A stretch of 64,000 bases of DNA from Cycloclasticus sp. 46_120_T64 (GTDB taxonomy: Bacteria; Pseudomonadota; Gammaproteobacteria; Methylococcales; Cycloclasticaceae): positions 248,001-312,000 of the forward strand of contig MAAM01000011.1 in NCBI GenBank assembly GCA_002162695.1, written 5' to 3'. The notes beneath the pieces were generated by a model that was not told where the DNA came from, searched no databases, and saw only the letters and a list, made by a program, of their open reading frames with translations. The first letter of the stretch is position 1; every line of letters begins with the position of its first letter. Shown one piece after another: positions 50,791-60,385 of this stretch. A program made the position numbers and the translations under genes.

Positions 50791-52962
50791 ATGAGTACAG
50801 TGAGCACAGATATTAACAACAGCAATAAAAAATATATCCTAGCCTTAGACGCCGGCGGCACGATGACCGATACGGTGTTGGTGTTAGAGGACGGTAGTTT
50901 TAAGGTTGGGAAATCATTAACCAATAGAGACGATGAACAAGCGAGTTATTTGGAGTCGGTGGATGATGCCGCGAGGGTTATTAACAAACGATCTTCAGAC
51001 ATACACAAGGAGGCGTCCGTTGCCATTTATGCCGGTACGGGTATGTTGAATACCCTATTGACCGGGTCGGGTAGTGATACGGGCTTAATTGTGACCAAGG
51101 GTTTTGAAGATATCGCGGTCATTGAAGGGGGCTTAACTTACTTGGGGCAGCCACAAAATGAAATGTTGCATAACCAGTTGCACGAACATACACCACCGTT
51201 GATGGATAGAAAAAATGTGTATGGCGTGTTAGAGCGTGTTTGCGGTGGCACCCCGTATATGGATAAACACGTGGCTGCTGGTGAGATATTAATTCCGCTC
51301 TATGAGCCGCACGTGGTCGATGCAACCAATAAGTTATTGGATTCAGGCGTCGAAGTCATTGGTATCTTGTTTACCAATTGTTATATCAACCCGGTGCATG
51401 AGCAGCGGGCGAAAAAGGTGGCTGAAAAGGTCATTGCCGATCGGGGAATGGAGGTGCCGGTGGTGTTGTCGTATGACACCGCGCCGGTGATGAAGGAAAA
51501 TAATCGGCTGAAAAGTTTATTATTGCAATGTACTTCTGCTGAACACGCAAGGCGTTCCTTATTATCGGTAGAAGAAGGAGCGCAAAAAGATGGTTATGAT
51601 GGTCAGCTATTAACCTTATTGTCATATGGTGGTGCGGTAAATATTAGTTACCCTCGATTATATGAAACGGTTATATCGGGGCCGATCGGCGGCATGATGG
51701 GCGGACAGATCCTGAGTAAAAAGTTGAATTTAGATAAGGTTCTATGCTGCGACATGGGGGGGACCAGCTTTGACGTGGGGTTAATTCTGGATCAGCAAAT
51801 TCCGATCCGCAAAGATCCTGAGTTCGCCAAACACCGCTTGGCTTTACCGATGGTCGCGTTGGACTCTGTCGGCTCTGGCGCGGGTTCAGATGTGTGGTTA
51901 GATAAATATAATCGCTTACATGTTGGTCCGGGTAGTGCGGGTTCTGATGTTGGTATTTGCTTTCGTTACGATAAATTAACCGTCACCGATGTGAACGTAG
52001 CGATGGGTTATGTCGACCCCGAATACTTCTTGGGCGGTAAGGTCACGCTCGATCGTGATAAGGCCTATAAAGCCCTAGAAGAGGGTATCGCAAAGCCATT
52101 AGGGATTAGCGTATATGAAGCGGGTAAAGGGATTCTTGAGGTCGTCAATACACAAATGAAAGAAGCGGCGTCGACGATGATTCTAGCGAAAGGTTATAAC
52201 CCGGCTGAATTTACCGTGATGGTCTACGGTGGAGCTGGCCCCGTGCATATGTGGGGCTTTACCGAAGGCTTGGATGTGGCTGATATTATAACAGTGCCTT
52301 ATGCGGCGGCTTTTTCTGCCTTTGGTGCGGCTTGCGCAGAATACATGCATCGCTATCACAAGGGCTTTGTCGCCGCAGTACCCTTGGATGAAACGGAGCA
52401 ACGCAAGGAGCTTATTGGTGGGGATATTACTCAATGCTTTAAAGAACTCGAAGAAAAAGCACGTAATGAACTGGCTGAAGAAGGCGCGGATACCTCCGAA
52501 ATATCTTTCAGTTACGGCATGTATGCGCGTTATATTGGGCAGCTTGAGAGTTTTGATACCCCGTTAGATATTAAAACAGCCGATGATGCAAAAGACGTAG
52601 ATTACTTGATTGACTCATTTGAACAGATGTATACCAAGATCTACCCTGAAGGGGCGCGTTTTCCAGATGGCGGGTACGCGATCACCGAATTGTATATTAA
52701 GGCGGTGATTCCGAAGGCCATGCCGGCGCTTAAGGAGCACTCCTTAGCGTCAGCTGAACCTAAAAAATCGGCTTATGTGCATAGTCGTAAGGTCAATCAC
52801 AAAGGTGAATTCCATGATTTCAAGGTATGGCAAATGGCCGAACTAGAAGCCGGTAATATCATTAAAGGGCCTTCTATTATTCGTGACCCGATGACGACCT
52901 TGGTGATCCCGCCTGGGAAACGTATTGAAATCGATAAATATATGGTTTTACACTATCGCTAA
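50791..52962 (+). CDS. acxA: Acetone carboxylase beta subunit (hydantoinase A family)
   Basis: 723 aa HyuA-type, ASKHA-fold ATP-binding subunit. The N-terminal phosphate-binding motif ILALDAGGTMTDTVLV, the central SGPIGGMMGGQ, CCDMGGTSFDVGLI (second phosphate loop), GSGAGSDVW and VYGGAGPVHMWGF are clear. It activates substrate and bicarbonate by ATP hydrolysis for the alpha subunit. It is last of the three subunits, followed by an inverted repeat. Confidence 0.9.
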   Translation: MSTVSTDINNSNKKYILALDAGGTMTDTVLVLEDGSFKVGKSLTNRDDEQASYLESVDDAARVINKRSSDIHKEASVAIYAGTGMLNTLLTGSGSDTGLIVTKGFEDIAVIEGGLTYLGQPQNEMLHNQLHEHTPPLMDRKNVYGVLERVCGGTPYMDKHVAAGEILIPLYEPHVVDATNKLLDSGVEVIGILFTNCYINPVHEQRAKKVAEKVIADRGMEVPVVLSYDTAPVMKENNRLKSLLLQCTSAEHARRSLLSVEEGAQKDGYDGQLLTLLSYGGAVNISYPRLYETVISGPIGGMMGGQILSKKLNLDKVLCCDMGGTSFDVGLILDQQIPIRKDPEFAKHRLALPMVALDSVGSGAGSDVWLDKYNRLHVGPGSAGSDVGICFRYDKLTVTDVNVAMGYVDPEYFLGGKVTLDRDKAYKALEEGIAKPLGISVYEAGKGILEVVNTQMKEAASTMILAKGYNPAEFTVMVYGGAGPVHMWGFTEGLDVADIITVPYAAAFSAFGAACAEYMHRYHKGFVAAVPLDETEQRKELIGGDITQCFKELEEKARNELAEEGADTSEISFSYGMYARYIGQLESFDTPLDIKTADDAKDVDYLIDSFEQMYTKIYPEGARFPDGGYAITELYIKAVIPKAMPALKEHSLASAEPKKSAYVHSRKVNHKGEFHDFKVWQMAELEAGNIIKGPSIIRDPMTTLVIPPGKRIEIDKYMVLHYR

Positions 52963-52973
52963 GACATAACAAT

Positions 52974-53010
52974 AAAGCCGTTACTCGTGGGTTACTCGGG
53001 TAACGGCTTT
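52974..53010 (+). terminator. Inverted repeat after acetone carboxylase genes
   Basis: Eleven-base-pair stem AAAGCCGTTAC/GTAACGGCTTT. The T run is only the stem's own, so it may be a partial terminator allowing read-through to the ligase. Confidence 0.5.
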
Positions 53011-53070
53011 ACAATTAGCTATTGTAAAAGTGATAGCTGTGATTAATAAATTTATCGTATGGGGAAAATA

Positions 53071-55032
53071 ATGGAATATCAACCGTATCCGGACGTCGTC
53101 TGGGAGCCTAATGAGGCGCTAACCTCAAAATCAGAAATGCAACGTTTTATTCATGTTAGTAAAGTTGCTGATTATGATGAATTATTGGCGAAGTCAGACG
53201 CAGATCCAGAATGGTTTTGGCAGTCTGCTATCAAGTTTTTAGACATTAAATTTTATAAGTCTTATGACAAATTAAGAGACCAAACTAAAGGAATAGAGTG
53301 GACTCAGTGGTGCTTAGGTGGGCAAACGAATTTGATACTTAACTGCCTAGATAAACATAAAGGGACCGAGGTCTGGAATAAAACCTTTATTCATCACGAA
53401 ACCGAGGCCGGAGTAAAAAGTTCTTTAAGTTATGCGGAATTAGATGCAAAAGTATGCCAGCTGACAGAAGGCTTACGTTCACTCGGCTTAACTAAAGGGG
53501 ATGCGGTAGGTTTATATATGCCGATGATACCTGAGGTGGCGATTGCCTTTTTAGCCATTATTAAAATGGGTGGAGTGGTGATCCCTCTTTTTTCTGGTTT
53601 TGGCCCAGAGCCTATAGCCGTTCGTTTAAATGATGGACAGGCGAAGGCGGTGATCACCGTTGATGGCACCTCAAGGCGTTCAAATATTATCAATTTAAAA
53701 GAGACGATTGACGAGGCAAAAACGAATATTCCATCAATGGAACACGTTATTGTGTTCAATCATATGGGGCTTGAGCTGGAAACCAAGCCTGGCGATGTGG
53801 ATTGGATAGAGCTAACCCGTGGAATGTCTAATATCAGTGAAACAGAAATTATGCAGGCTGAGGCCCCTTTAATGTTGGCATATACCTCTGGAACCACCGG
53901 TATGCCAAAAGGGACGGTACATACACACGCTAGCTTTATGATTAAAGCGATGTTTGATATGCAAGTGTTATCTGAACTTACTGAGCAAGACCGCCTGCTC
54001 TGGATGAGTGATATGGGCTGGTTAGTCGGTGCCTTGCAAATAATGGGGGTCTCATTTACAGGAGCCACGTTAGTGATGGCCGAGGGAGCGCCTAATTACC
54101 CCGAGCCAGCTAGGATTTGGCGTTTAATTGATGACTATAAAGTCTCTTGGCTAGGATTTGCTCCCACAATTGCACGTATCTTCATGAACCAACCCAGTGA
54201 ACAGCTTAATCAGTATGATTTTTCATCGCTGAAAGTCGTGTTAACGACCGGTGAGCCATGGAACCCAGATGCGTGGTTATGGTTCTTCGACAAAATATGT
54301 GCGAATAAAGTGCCGATCCTTAATTTGACAGGCGGTACTGAGATTGGCTGCGGGATTCTAGGCACAACCGTATTGCGGCCTTTAAAACCGTGTTGTTTTA
54401 ACACCGCAATTCCGGGGATGGGGGCTGATATTGTAGACGACAGCGGCAACACCATGGTCGACGGTAAAGTAGGTGAGTTGGCATTACGTAATCACTCCAT
54501 GGGTTTAACCCGTGGTTTATGGAATAACCCTGAGAAATACCTCGATAGTTATTGGCGAACCGTGCCCAATGTTTGGGTGCACGGCGATTGGGCGGTTAAA
54601 GATGAGATGGGGATGTGGTATGTGCTTGGACGTTCCGATGATACGCTGAAAATTTCAGGGAAACGGACGGGGCCTGCGGAAATAGAAGGCCCTTTATTAG
54701 CCACGGGTAAAATTACCGAAGCGGCGGTTATTGGTGTGCCTGATAAAGTGGGTGGTTCTGCCGTTGTCTGTGTCTGTGTGCCAAAGGACGGGATTATTGA
54801 TAATGAATCACTGAAACAGGAGCTGATCAATCACGTCGTCGATGAAATGGGGAAGAGTTATAAACCTCGGCAGGTTGTTTTAGTGGAAGATCTACCCAAA
54901 ACCAGAACGATGAAAATAATGCGTAGAGTGGTAAAAGCGTTATTACTTGGGGATGAACCGGGGGACCTTTCCTCAATGGTGAACCCGGAGTCTATTCCCT
55001 ACCTCAAACGACAGCAGCTATTGCAGAGTTAA
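53071..55032 (+). CDS. Acyl-CoA synthetase, probable acetoacetate-CoA ligase
   Basis: 653 aa of the acetyl-/acetoacetyl-CoA synthetase branch, with AYTSGTTGMPKGTVHTHA, NLTGGTEIGCG in place of WWQTE, GRSDDTLKISGKRTGPAE and the C-terminal Lys in PKTRTMKIMRR. The ACS-type N-terminal domain (DPEWFWQSAIKFL) is present. Position directly after acetone carboxylase suggests it activates acetoacetate. ATG 53071 is chosen because GGGGAA lies four bases upstream; the in-frame ATG at 53059 lacks an RBS. An alternative is another short-chain acid. Confidence 0.85.
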   Translation: MEYQPYPDVVWEPNEALTSKSEMQRFIHVSKVADYDELLAKSDADPEWFWQSAIKFLDIKFYKSYDKLRDQTKGIEWTQWCLGGQTNLILNCLDKHKGTEVWNKTFIHHETEAGVKSSLSYAELDAKVCQLTEGLRSLGLTKGDAVGLYMPMIPEVAIAFLAIIKMGGVVIPLFSGFGPEPIAVRLNDGQAKAVITVDGTSRRSNIINLKETIDEAKTNIPSMEHVIVFNHMGLELETKPGDVDWIELTRGMSNISETEIMQAEAPLMLAYTSGTTGMPKGTVHTHASFMIKAMFDMQVLSELTEQDRLLWMSDMGWLVGALQIMGVSFTGATLVMAEGAPNYPEPARIWRLIDDYKVSWLGFAPTIARIFMNQPSEQLNQYDFSSLKVVLTTGEPWNPDAWLWFFDKICANKVPILNLTGGTEIGCGILGTTVLRPLKPCCFNTAIPGMGADIVDDSGNTMVDGKVGELALRNHSMGLTRGLWNNPEKYLDSYWRTVPNVWVHGDWAVKDEMGMWYVLGRSDDTLKISGKRTGPAEIEGPLLATGKITEAAVIGVPDKVGGSAVVCVCVPKDGIIDNESLKQELINHVVDEMGKSYKPRQVVLVEDLPKTRTMKIMRRVVKALLLGDEPGDLSSMVNPESIPYLKRQQLLQS

Positions 55033-55140
55033 TGGCTTGAGTTTGATACCTTGGCATCGGCTTAAGAAGCGTTAATGTTCGAGTGAGAGGTATAAGGGCT
55101 TTAAGACTCTTCGTTGTTGTAATGTGGTTAGCCAGTTGTT

Positions 55141-55173
55141 TAAAGTGGGCACGGTTTTTCCGCGCCCACTTTA
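55141..55173 (+). terminator. Hairpin after acetoacetate ligase gene
   Basis: Ten-base-pair stem TAAAGTGGGC/GCCCACTTTA with an inner CGG/CCG pairing, and a weak T tail. Confidence 0.5.
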
Positions 55174-55275
55174 GCCGCGTTTGTTTAGAGGTATATCGTC
55201 AAGCCAGCTTGACCTAGAGGGTGCTGTTCATGGTAATAAAAGCAGCAACAGTCATTTGAGAGTTAAACAAGTTGA

Positions 55276-55899
55276 TTATATATTGTTGATGATATGGCTC
55301 AGTGCTTCCGCCCCAACGGGCGTATGAAGCCAGGCAAAAGCCCCAGCATTGAGGGCGACAGTAAAATAAAAGATGCTGCGGAACGGTTGTTTTTTTGATT
55401 TATGACGAAGTTTTTGTTGAGCTACCATCGCGCCCGGCCAGCCACCCGCTAATGCAAATAAATGCAGGGTACTCTCCGGGGTTCTCCACGCGCCGCGTCT
55501 TGCTGCCGATTTATCCATCGCATAGATGATAAAAGTTAACAGACTGATAGCTAGGTACAGCGTTAAAATAAAAAACGGTGTTCTTTCCAACAATGCAGAA
55601 AACAGCACCATAGCCAGAAATAACAGCGCACTCAGAATATAGCGTGCATTTGTTTTGGAACGTGGTGTGGCTGATAGCTTAACGCTTGTTTTTGTGACAC
55701 CTTGCGCGCAGGGGCGGCCTTGTTTATCGGTCGATACGGAGTAGTTCACGACATGGTTGACTTTAGGCTGATGATGACGATTAGCGAAGCCATTTATATG
55801 TACAAAAATACGTTTTCCGCCGTCATCGGGTGAGATAAAACCATACGCTTTATCCGAGTTCCAGGAGCTTATTTTTCCTTTCATTGGTGAAGGAGTCAT
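55276..55899 (-). CDS. Cold-shock-domain and DUF1294 membrane protein
   Basis: 207 aa fusion. The N-terminal cold-shock-like domain (about 6-70) has KGKISSWNSDKAYGFISP and IFVHINGF. The C-terminal DUF1294 region has hydrophobic segments near 88-105, 110-127 and 178-198, with the conserved YAMDKSAARRGAWRTPE and GGWPGAMVAQQKLRHKS. Such fusions are common in Proteobacteria, and their function is unknown. The gene lies three bases after the upstream ligase gene. Confidence 0.88.
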   Translation of the reverse strand: MTPSPMKGKISSWNSDKAYGFISPDDGGKRIFVHINGFANRHHQPKVNHVVNYSVSTDKQGRPCAQGVTKTSVKLSATPRSKTNARYILSALLFLAMVLFSALLERTPFFILTLYLAISLLTFIIYAMDKSAARRGAWRTPESTLHLFALAGGWPGAMVAQQKLRHKSKKQPFRSIFYFTVALNAGAFAWLHTPVGAEALSHIINNI

Positions 55900-55902
55900 T
55901 TT

Positions 55903-57453
55903 TTAGTCTGTCTTGCGCTCATTATCCTGCCAATAAGGTTTACGAAGCTCGTTTTTCATAATTTTTCCGGCACCGGACACGGGCAAGGCTTGTTCGCGAA
56001 TAACCACACTGCGTGGGCACTTAAACGAGGTCATCTGGCTCTTGCAGTGGCTGATGACCTCAGCCTCGGTGATATGCTGGCCAGGTTTTATAACCACCTC
56101 GGCATGCACCGATTCAATCCAGTCTACGTGGGGAATACCGAACACCGCGCATTCACTGACCGCCTCAAGTTGGTAAATACAGTTTTCGACTTCGACCGAG
56201 GAAATGTTTTCACCGCCGCTAATCACCAAGTCTTTAATGCGGTCGACCATGAAGAAGAACCCGGCGTCATCGCGATAAGCCGCGTCACCTGTGTGCATCC
56301 AGCCATCACGAATGGCCTCAGCCGTTGCTTGTGGGTTTTGCCAATAACCTTGCATCACCATAGGCCCCTTGACCGCGATTTCACCGATTTCACCATCCGC
56401 TAGTGGTTGACCTTGTTCATCGACAATACGGATGTCGGCATTGAAAACAGCTTGCCCACATGAGGCCAAGCGACCCGCATCAGGGCCTTCCAGCACGTGG
56501 TAACGGGCTTCCAGAAAGGTGGCTGCCGGTGATAACTCGGTCATCCCATAGGCCTGACAAAATGCTACCTCGGGTAGTTCCTTCAACGCCTTCTTAAGCA
56601 CGGTCTGTGGCATGGGCGAGGCGCCGTAACCAATATTGATCAGGCTGGATAGGTCATATTTATGCAGGTCTTCGTGGTGTACCAAGCGATTAATCATCGT
56701 CGGTACCAATAATAAGGAAGTGACACGGTGCTGCTCAATGCTCGCCAACAAGGTGGGGACATCGAAGGTGGGAAGAATAATGTTAGTGGTGCCCGCTGCG
56801 ATCATACTATAGACCCGCGAGGCACCGGAGGAGTGGAATAAGGGCGCGGCGTGTAGATAGACGGTGTCTTCATTAAAACCAAAATTTAACGAGGAGCCCA
56901 TCGAGTTGGCGATCAAATTACGGTGGCTCAGTACAGCCCCCTTCGGTCGTCCAGTGGTGCCGCTGGTGTACAAAATACCGGCGATATCTTCGTAACCACG
57001 CTGTTGGTCTTCTAGTGGTTGATGTTGCTCAATCAAGGTTTCGTAATCACTGTCGGTATTGTCAGGATCAAAATAAATGATTTGCTCAAGGCTAGGGAGT
57101 TTCGCTAAAAACCCATCGATGACACCTTTAAAATGACTGTCGGCAATCAACATACGCGCGCCGGAGTCCTCCATAATATAGTGCAGCTCATCGCTACCCA
57201 AGCGGTTATTCAGCGGCACAATGACACCACCAGCCCACGGCACCGCGAAGCTAAACTCGAAATATTCCGCACAGTTGTGAGACAGCATGGCCACCCGATC
57301 ATCCGCTTGCAAGCCCGCAGCAACCAGCCCAGCGGCAAGACGAGAGCAGCGTTGTTCAAACTCACTCCAGTTCAGGCTTTTTTCACCACAGATCAATACG
57401 GTATCGTTCTTTCGCCGCTGAGCAGAGCGGCGTAGTGTTTGCGTTAAATACAT
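55903..57453 (-). CDS. AMP-forming acyl-CoA synthetase (FadD-like)
   Basis: 516 aa adenylate-forming ligase with ILYTSGTTGRPKGAVLSH, QAYGMTELSPA, WMHTGDAAYRDDAGFF, DRIKDLVISGGENISSVEVE and the catalytic Lys in SGAGKIMKNELRK. It resembles medium/long-chain fatty-acid ligases. Transcribed opposite to the acetone operon, it forms a two-gene unit with the CSD-DUF1294 gene. It may be general fatty-acid metabolism, not part of the special pathway. Confidence 0.9.
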   Translation of the reverse strand: MYLTQTLRRSAQRRKNDTVLICGEKSLNWSEFEQRCSRLAAGLVAAGLQADDRVAMLSHNCAEYFEFSFAVPWAGGVIVPLNNRLGSDELHYIMEDSGARMLIADSHFKGVIDGFLAKLPSLEQIIYFDPDNTDSDYETLIEQHQPLEDQQRGYEDIAGILYTSGTTGRPKGAVLSHRNLIANSMGSSLNFGFNEDTVYLHAAPLFHSSGASRVYSMIAAGTTNIILPTFDVPTLLASIEQHRVTSLLLVPTMINRLVHHEDLHKYDLSSLINIGYGASPMPQTVLKKALKELPEVAFCQAYGMTELSPAATFLEARYHVLEGPDAGRLASCGQAVFNADIRIVDEQGQPLADGEIGEIAVKGPMVMQGYWQNPQATAEAIRDGWMHTGDAAYRDDAGFFFMVDRIKDLVISGGENISSVEVENCIYQLEAVSECAVFGIPHVDWIESVHAEVVIKPGQHITEAEVISHCKSQMTSFKCPRSVVIREQALPVSGAGKIMKNELRKPYWQDNERKTD

Positions 57454-57597
57454 AAATCCCTTAAATTTTTCGGCAGGGTTAATTCTAACGTAAACAAAAA
57501 AGGGGAGGGGCTAATTGAGTCTTTCTATGGGCCTTATTGTTTAGCTTAAAGGGAACTGTAAAGCTGAAACGTATTTACCCAGCAACTTTGTCGTGGC

Positions 57598-58014
57598 TTA
57601 GCTGCGGAGGCTGGAGTTGCGATCCAGCACCCAGCAACGTTCATTCTGTGTAAAACCCATATGCTGATAATACGAGTTAGCCGCCGGTGCTGCGATGAGT
57701 ATTAATTTACACTTCGGCCCAAGTTGGTTTCGGGTGATAGCTTGCAGTTCTTTACCGATGCCGTACTGTTGATGGGTTTTACTAACCGCCAAGTCAGATA
57801 GGTAACAGGCATAATGAAAATCAGTCATACAACGAGAAATACCCACAAGGCGAGTACCATCCCATGCGCTGACGATAAGGTTACTATTTGAAATCATACC
57901 TTCCATGCAGGCGCGATCTTCTATCGGTCGACGCTCGCCTAGCGTTGAGCTTTTTAATAGCTCAATGAATTGATCTACGCTGATGGATGCATTGGTTTTA
58001 TATTCTATCTTCAT
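57598..58014 (-). CDS. GNAT family N-acetyltransferase
   Basis: 138 aa. The acetyl-CoA-binding motif A is LAVSKTHQQYGIGKELQAITRN (Q/R-x-x-G-x-G/A), followed by ILIAAPAANSYYQHMGF. Its start overlaps the end of a second GNAT gene by 17 bases, so the two are co-translated. The acceptor is unknown. Confidence 0.88.
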   Translation of the reverse strand: MKIEYKTNASISVDQFIELLKSSTLGERRPIEDRACMEGMISNSNLIVSAWDGTRLVGISRCMTDFHYACYLSDLAVSKTHQQYGIGKELQAITRNQLGPKCKLILIAAPAANSYYQHMGFTQNERCWVLDRNSSLRS

Positions 58015-58465
58015 GCTTCCCTAAGGTCTTGCTTACTAAAAAATGAGGCCCGACATTCTTTATTTCAAATACCTCTGAATCAACGGTATACCCCGCCTTG
58101 CTATAAAATCCAAGCGCAACAGCTCTAGCATTTGCCCAAAGGTAAGCTGAGTTATTTTGTCGAGCATAACGTTCAGCGGCCGCTAATAGCTTGAAACCAA
58201 TACCTTGACCTCGAATACTAGGCATTGTTGCCATCGCCCTCAATTGATAGCCACCATCATTTTTAATGTTTAAATGCGAACGACGATAAATTGAAAGGAT
58301 AGCCAACAAAACATCATTCTCGATCGCTGCAAAATGGGCTGTCGTCTGATCGTCATCACCTGGATAAATACAGTCAGATATGTCACTGTTAGGCCGCAGG
58401 ATCTCATGACGGATAGGTAATGTTTCAATTGGCTTTATTCTTCTTATCAGCATACTGTTCATCAA
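57998..58465 (-). CDS. GNAT family N-acetyltransferase
   Basis: 155 aa. Motif A is LRAMATMPSIRGQGIGFKLL, followed by LWANARAVALGFYSKAGY, the usual GNAT end. It is the first gene of an overlapping pair. The acceptor is unknown. No link with catabolism is visible. Confidence 0.88.
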   Translation of the reverse strand: MMNSMLIRRIKPIETLPIRHEILRPNSDISDCIYPGDDDQTTAHFAAIENDVLLAILSIYRRSHLNIKNDGGYQLRAMATMPSIRGQGIGFKLLAAAERYARQNNSAYLWANARAVALGFYSKAGYTVDSEVFEIKNVGPHFLVSKTLGKHEDRI

Positions 58466-58580
58466 TTAGCGGCTAACGTCTAAAGTGTCCAAGCCACTCA
58501 GCGCTATAACATTATTAGTGTGAGGCTAAAGCGCTTACTTTAGTGAGAAAGCGTGTCCAGCTCTTTGAGGGTTAACAGCG

Positions 58581-58814
58581 TTAGCAATTAAATCGTTCAA
58601 GATCGGTTAGTTGAATATCGACCCAATTTGACCGGTCGCCACTCTCGGTTACCGCCTTAATTTCACATAACTTGCGGTTTATACTATTTAATATATTTTG
58701 TCTGCTACTTACGCAGTCGGTGGCTGCTAATAGGCGTTTTTGAAGCTTAATTTCTTTCTTAACTCTAACGGCAAATTTCTTGGCGTTAGGACTTATCTGT
58801 TCATCCATGTTCAT
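58581..58814 (-). CDS. Hypothetical protein, 77 aa
   Basis: Small charged, helical protein with no recognised domain. It is isolated between the GNAT pair and a 500-base gap. Coding is plausible because the composition looks natural and it is not a shadow of another gene. Confidence 0.5.
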   Translation of the reverse strand: MNMDEQISPNAKKFAVRVKKEIKLQKRLLAATDCVSSRQNILNSINRKLCEIKAVTESGDRSNWVDIQLTDLERFNC

Positions 58815-59313
58815 AATGCGTCCTTCTATCGATACGACTTCCCACTTCTTCAGAAAGGATTCCTTGTATTCGTATAGTCATTGTGAGGGCTTGCCTTGTA
58901 TACCATCAAACCAGTATTGAATAGCCTAGCGTTTATTGTCCGTAATCAAAAGCTAAAATTAACATTAAATTATTGCCGTTTTATGACAGACGGTAAAACA
59001 AGAGTTTTAAGACGTTGCTCATTAAGTAAATAATCTTCGCTGACTACTCCAAGAGTAGGGACTTAATTTAATTATTGAATCTTAGTGGACCCCAACGAGA
59101 TACGGGGTGGGGACGGTTTTTTGTCACCTTATTTAACGGCCGTTTGATCTTCAGGACAAGGTGTGGCGATTGACTTAGGTTCTATATGGCGTGTACATAA
59201 AAAATATCATGCAAAGACTAAATCACTGACTATACTCACCTAAAGAAATGCCCCTTGGCTAGCCATTATGTCGATAGGGAACTAACAACATTAACTTAAT
59301 GAGGCGACATGGA
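58815..59313. other. Gene-free spacer with small hairpins
   Basis: A 500-base gap. CTACTC-CAA-GAGTAG (near 59044) and ACCCC/GGGGT (59089-59108, followed by a T run) are minor hairpins. No ORF of interest was seen. Confidence 0.5.
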
Positions 59314-60297
59314 ATGCATACAGATAAACTGAGCATTAAAACCAAAACCGTACGGAAATTAGCACCCTTATTAGCCTTACTAATACCTGCCACTAGCTTC
59401 GCCGGTCCGCATAGCCTTTATGGTGATTTCAGGTACTCATTTAATAACGTTGACCAAGTGAGTAGTAATGTGCGTGGGGAAAATAATGCCTCACGCCTGG
59501 GTGTTAAAGGTAGTTTCGATGAAATGTGGGGTATTACAGCATTTTACCATTGGGAAACCGGTGTTAACTTTGATGACGATAAAGAAACGCTGAGTCAGCG
59601 TTTTTACTTTGCGGGTATTAAAGGCTCACTGGGTAAGCTGGTTTATGGCCGAATATCGACACCATACAAAATGGCCGGCTTAAAAATTGACCCTTTTTAT
59701 GATACTTCAGCAGGAGCGGGTTTTGGCGGTGCCACCTATGGGCTTTCTGGTTTAACCAACGGTTGGACGGATAAATCCTTAGCTTTTTCCAGTGCTAAGT
59801 ATGGCCACTTTAATTTTAATGCTGCCGTGTTTATAGATGATAGTGATCACGAACATCATGATGCTAACCTAGGTTTTACCTATGCCAATAAAAATTTAAC
59901 GGCAGGAGTGCAATATTTGGATGTTAGTGATACGGGCATCATTGCTAATAGTAGCCCAGACAGCTCCGCGATAAGAGGCCATATGAAATACACCATGGGT
60001 GCTTGGACAATGGGCGCATCACTTGAAAATATTGATATTAGCGGGGGTAGTGATCAGCAATATGCTTACCTATCAACGACCTACCAGCATTCTGCAAAAC
60101 TTAAACTCGCGGGCTCTTTAGGTTCAGTTTCTAAGGTAAGTAGTAGTAAAAACGGTAGTGGTGTTAACGTTGGCGCGTTTTACCAACTATTCGAAAAAAC
60201 GAATGTTTCCTTACTCTACAGTCAGGTGGATTTTGATAAGGGCAGAAACCGAAATACCTTTTCTATCGGGGTTAGTCAAAAGTTTTCTTTTGAATAA
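59314..60297 (+). CDS. Gram-negative porin
   Basis: 327 aa outer-membrane porin. The signal peptide (KLAPLLALLIPATSFA, then GPHSLYG) is followed by amphipathic beta strands: YGDFRYSFNN, NNASRLGVKGSFDEMWG, FYFAGIKGSLGKLVYGR, and a terminal FSIGVSQKFSFE. Loop 3-like sequence and the C-terminal Phe region fit general porins; it is shorter than classical ones. ATG 59314 is preferred (GAGG nine bases upstream); ATG 59299 is possible. It ends at a strong terminator. Confidence 0.88.
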   Translation: MHTDKLSIKTKTVRKLAPLLALLIPATSFAGPHSLYGDFRYSFNNVDQVSSNVRGENNASRLGVKGSFDEMWGITAFYHWETGVNFDDDKETLSQRFYFAGIKGSLGKLVYGRISTPYKMAGLKIDPFYDTSAGAGFGGATYGLSGLTNGWTDKSLAFSSAKYGHFNFNAAVFIDDSDHEHHDANLGFTYANKNLTAGVQYLDVSDTGIIANSSPDSSAIRGHMKYTMGAWTMGASLENIDISGGSDQQYAYLSTTYQHSAKLKLAGSLGSVSKVSSSKNGSGVNVGAFYQLFEKTNVSLLYSQVDFDKGRNRNTFSIGVSQKFSFE

Positions 60298-60333
60298 ATA
60301 GCCAGTTTTTGTCATTAAGGTGACAGTAAGCAG

Positions 60334-60365
60334 AAAGGGAAAAGGCGTAGGCCTTTTCCCTTTTT
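60334..60365 (+). terminator. Rho-independent terminator of porin gene
   Basis: Thirteen-base-pair stem AAAGGGAAAAGGC/GCCTTTTCCCTTT, loop GTAG, and T run. Confidence 0.9.
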
Positions 60366-60385
60366 CGTTATGGCTTTATGTTTTG

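Noticed and set aside
52974-53010. Complete operon end between acetone carboxylase beta and the ligase
   Set aside because: The hairpin lacks an independent T run and no promoter was evident after it, so read-through remains likely.
57454-58600. Integron cassette array around the GNAT pair; GCTAACG and CGTTAGC occur at both ends of the 58466-58590 gap
   Set aside because: The ends do not fit the attC core sites (RYYYAAC and GTTRRRY), there is no integrase, and there are no repeated copies.
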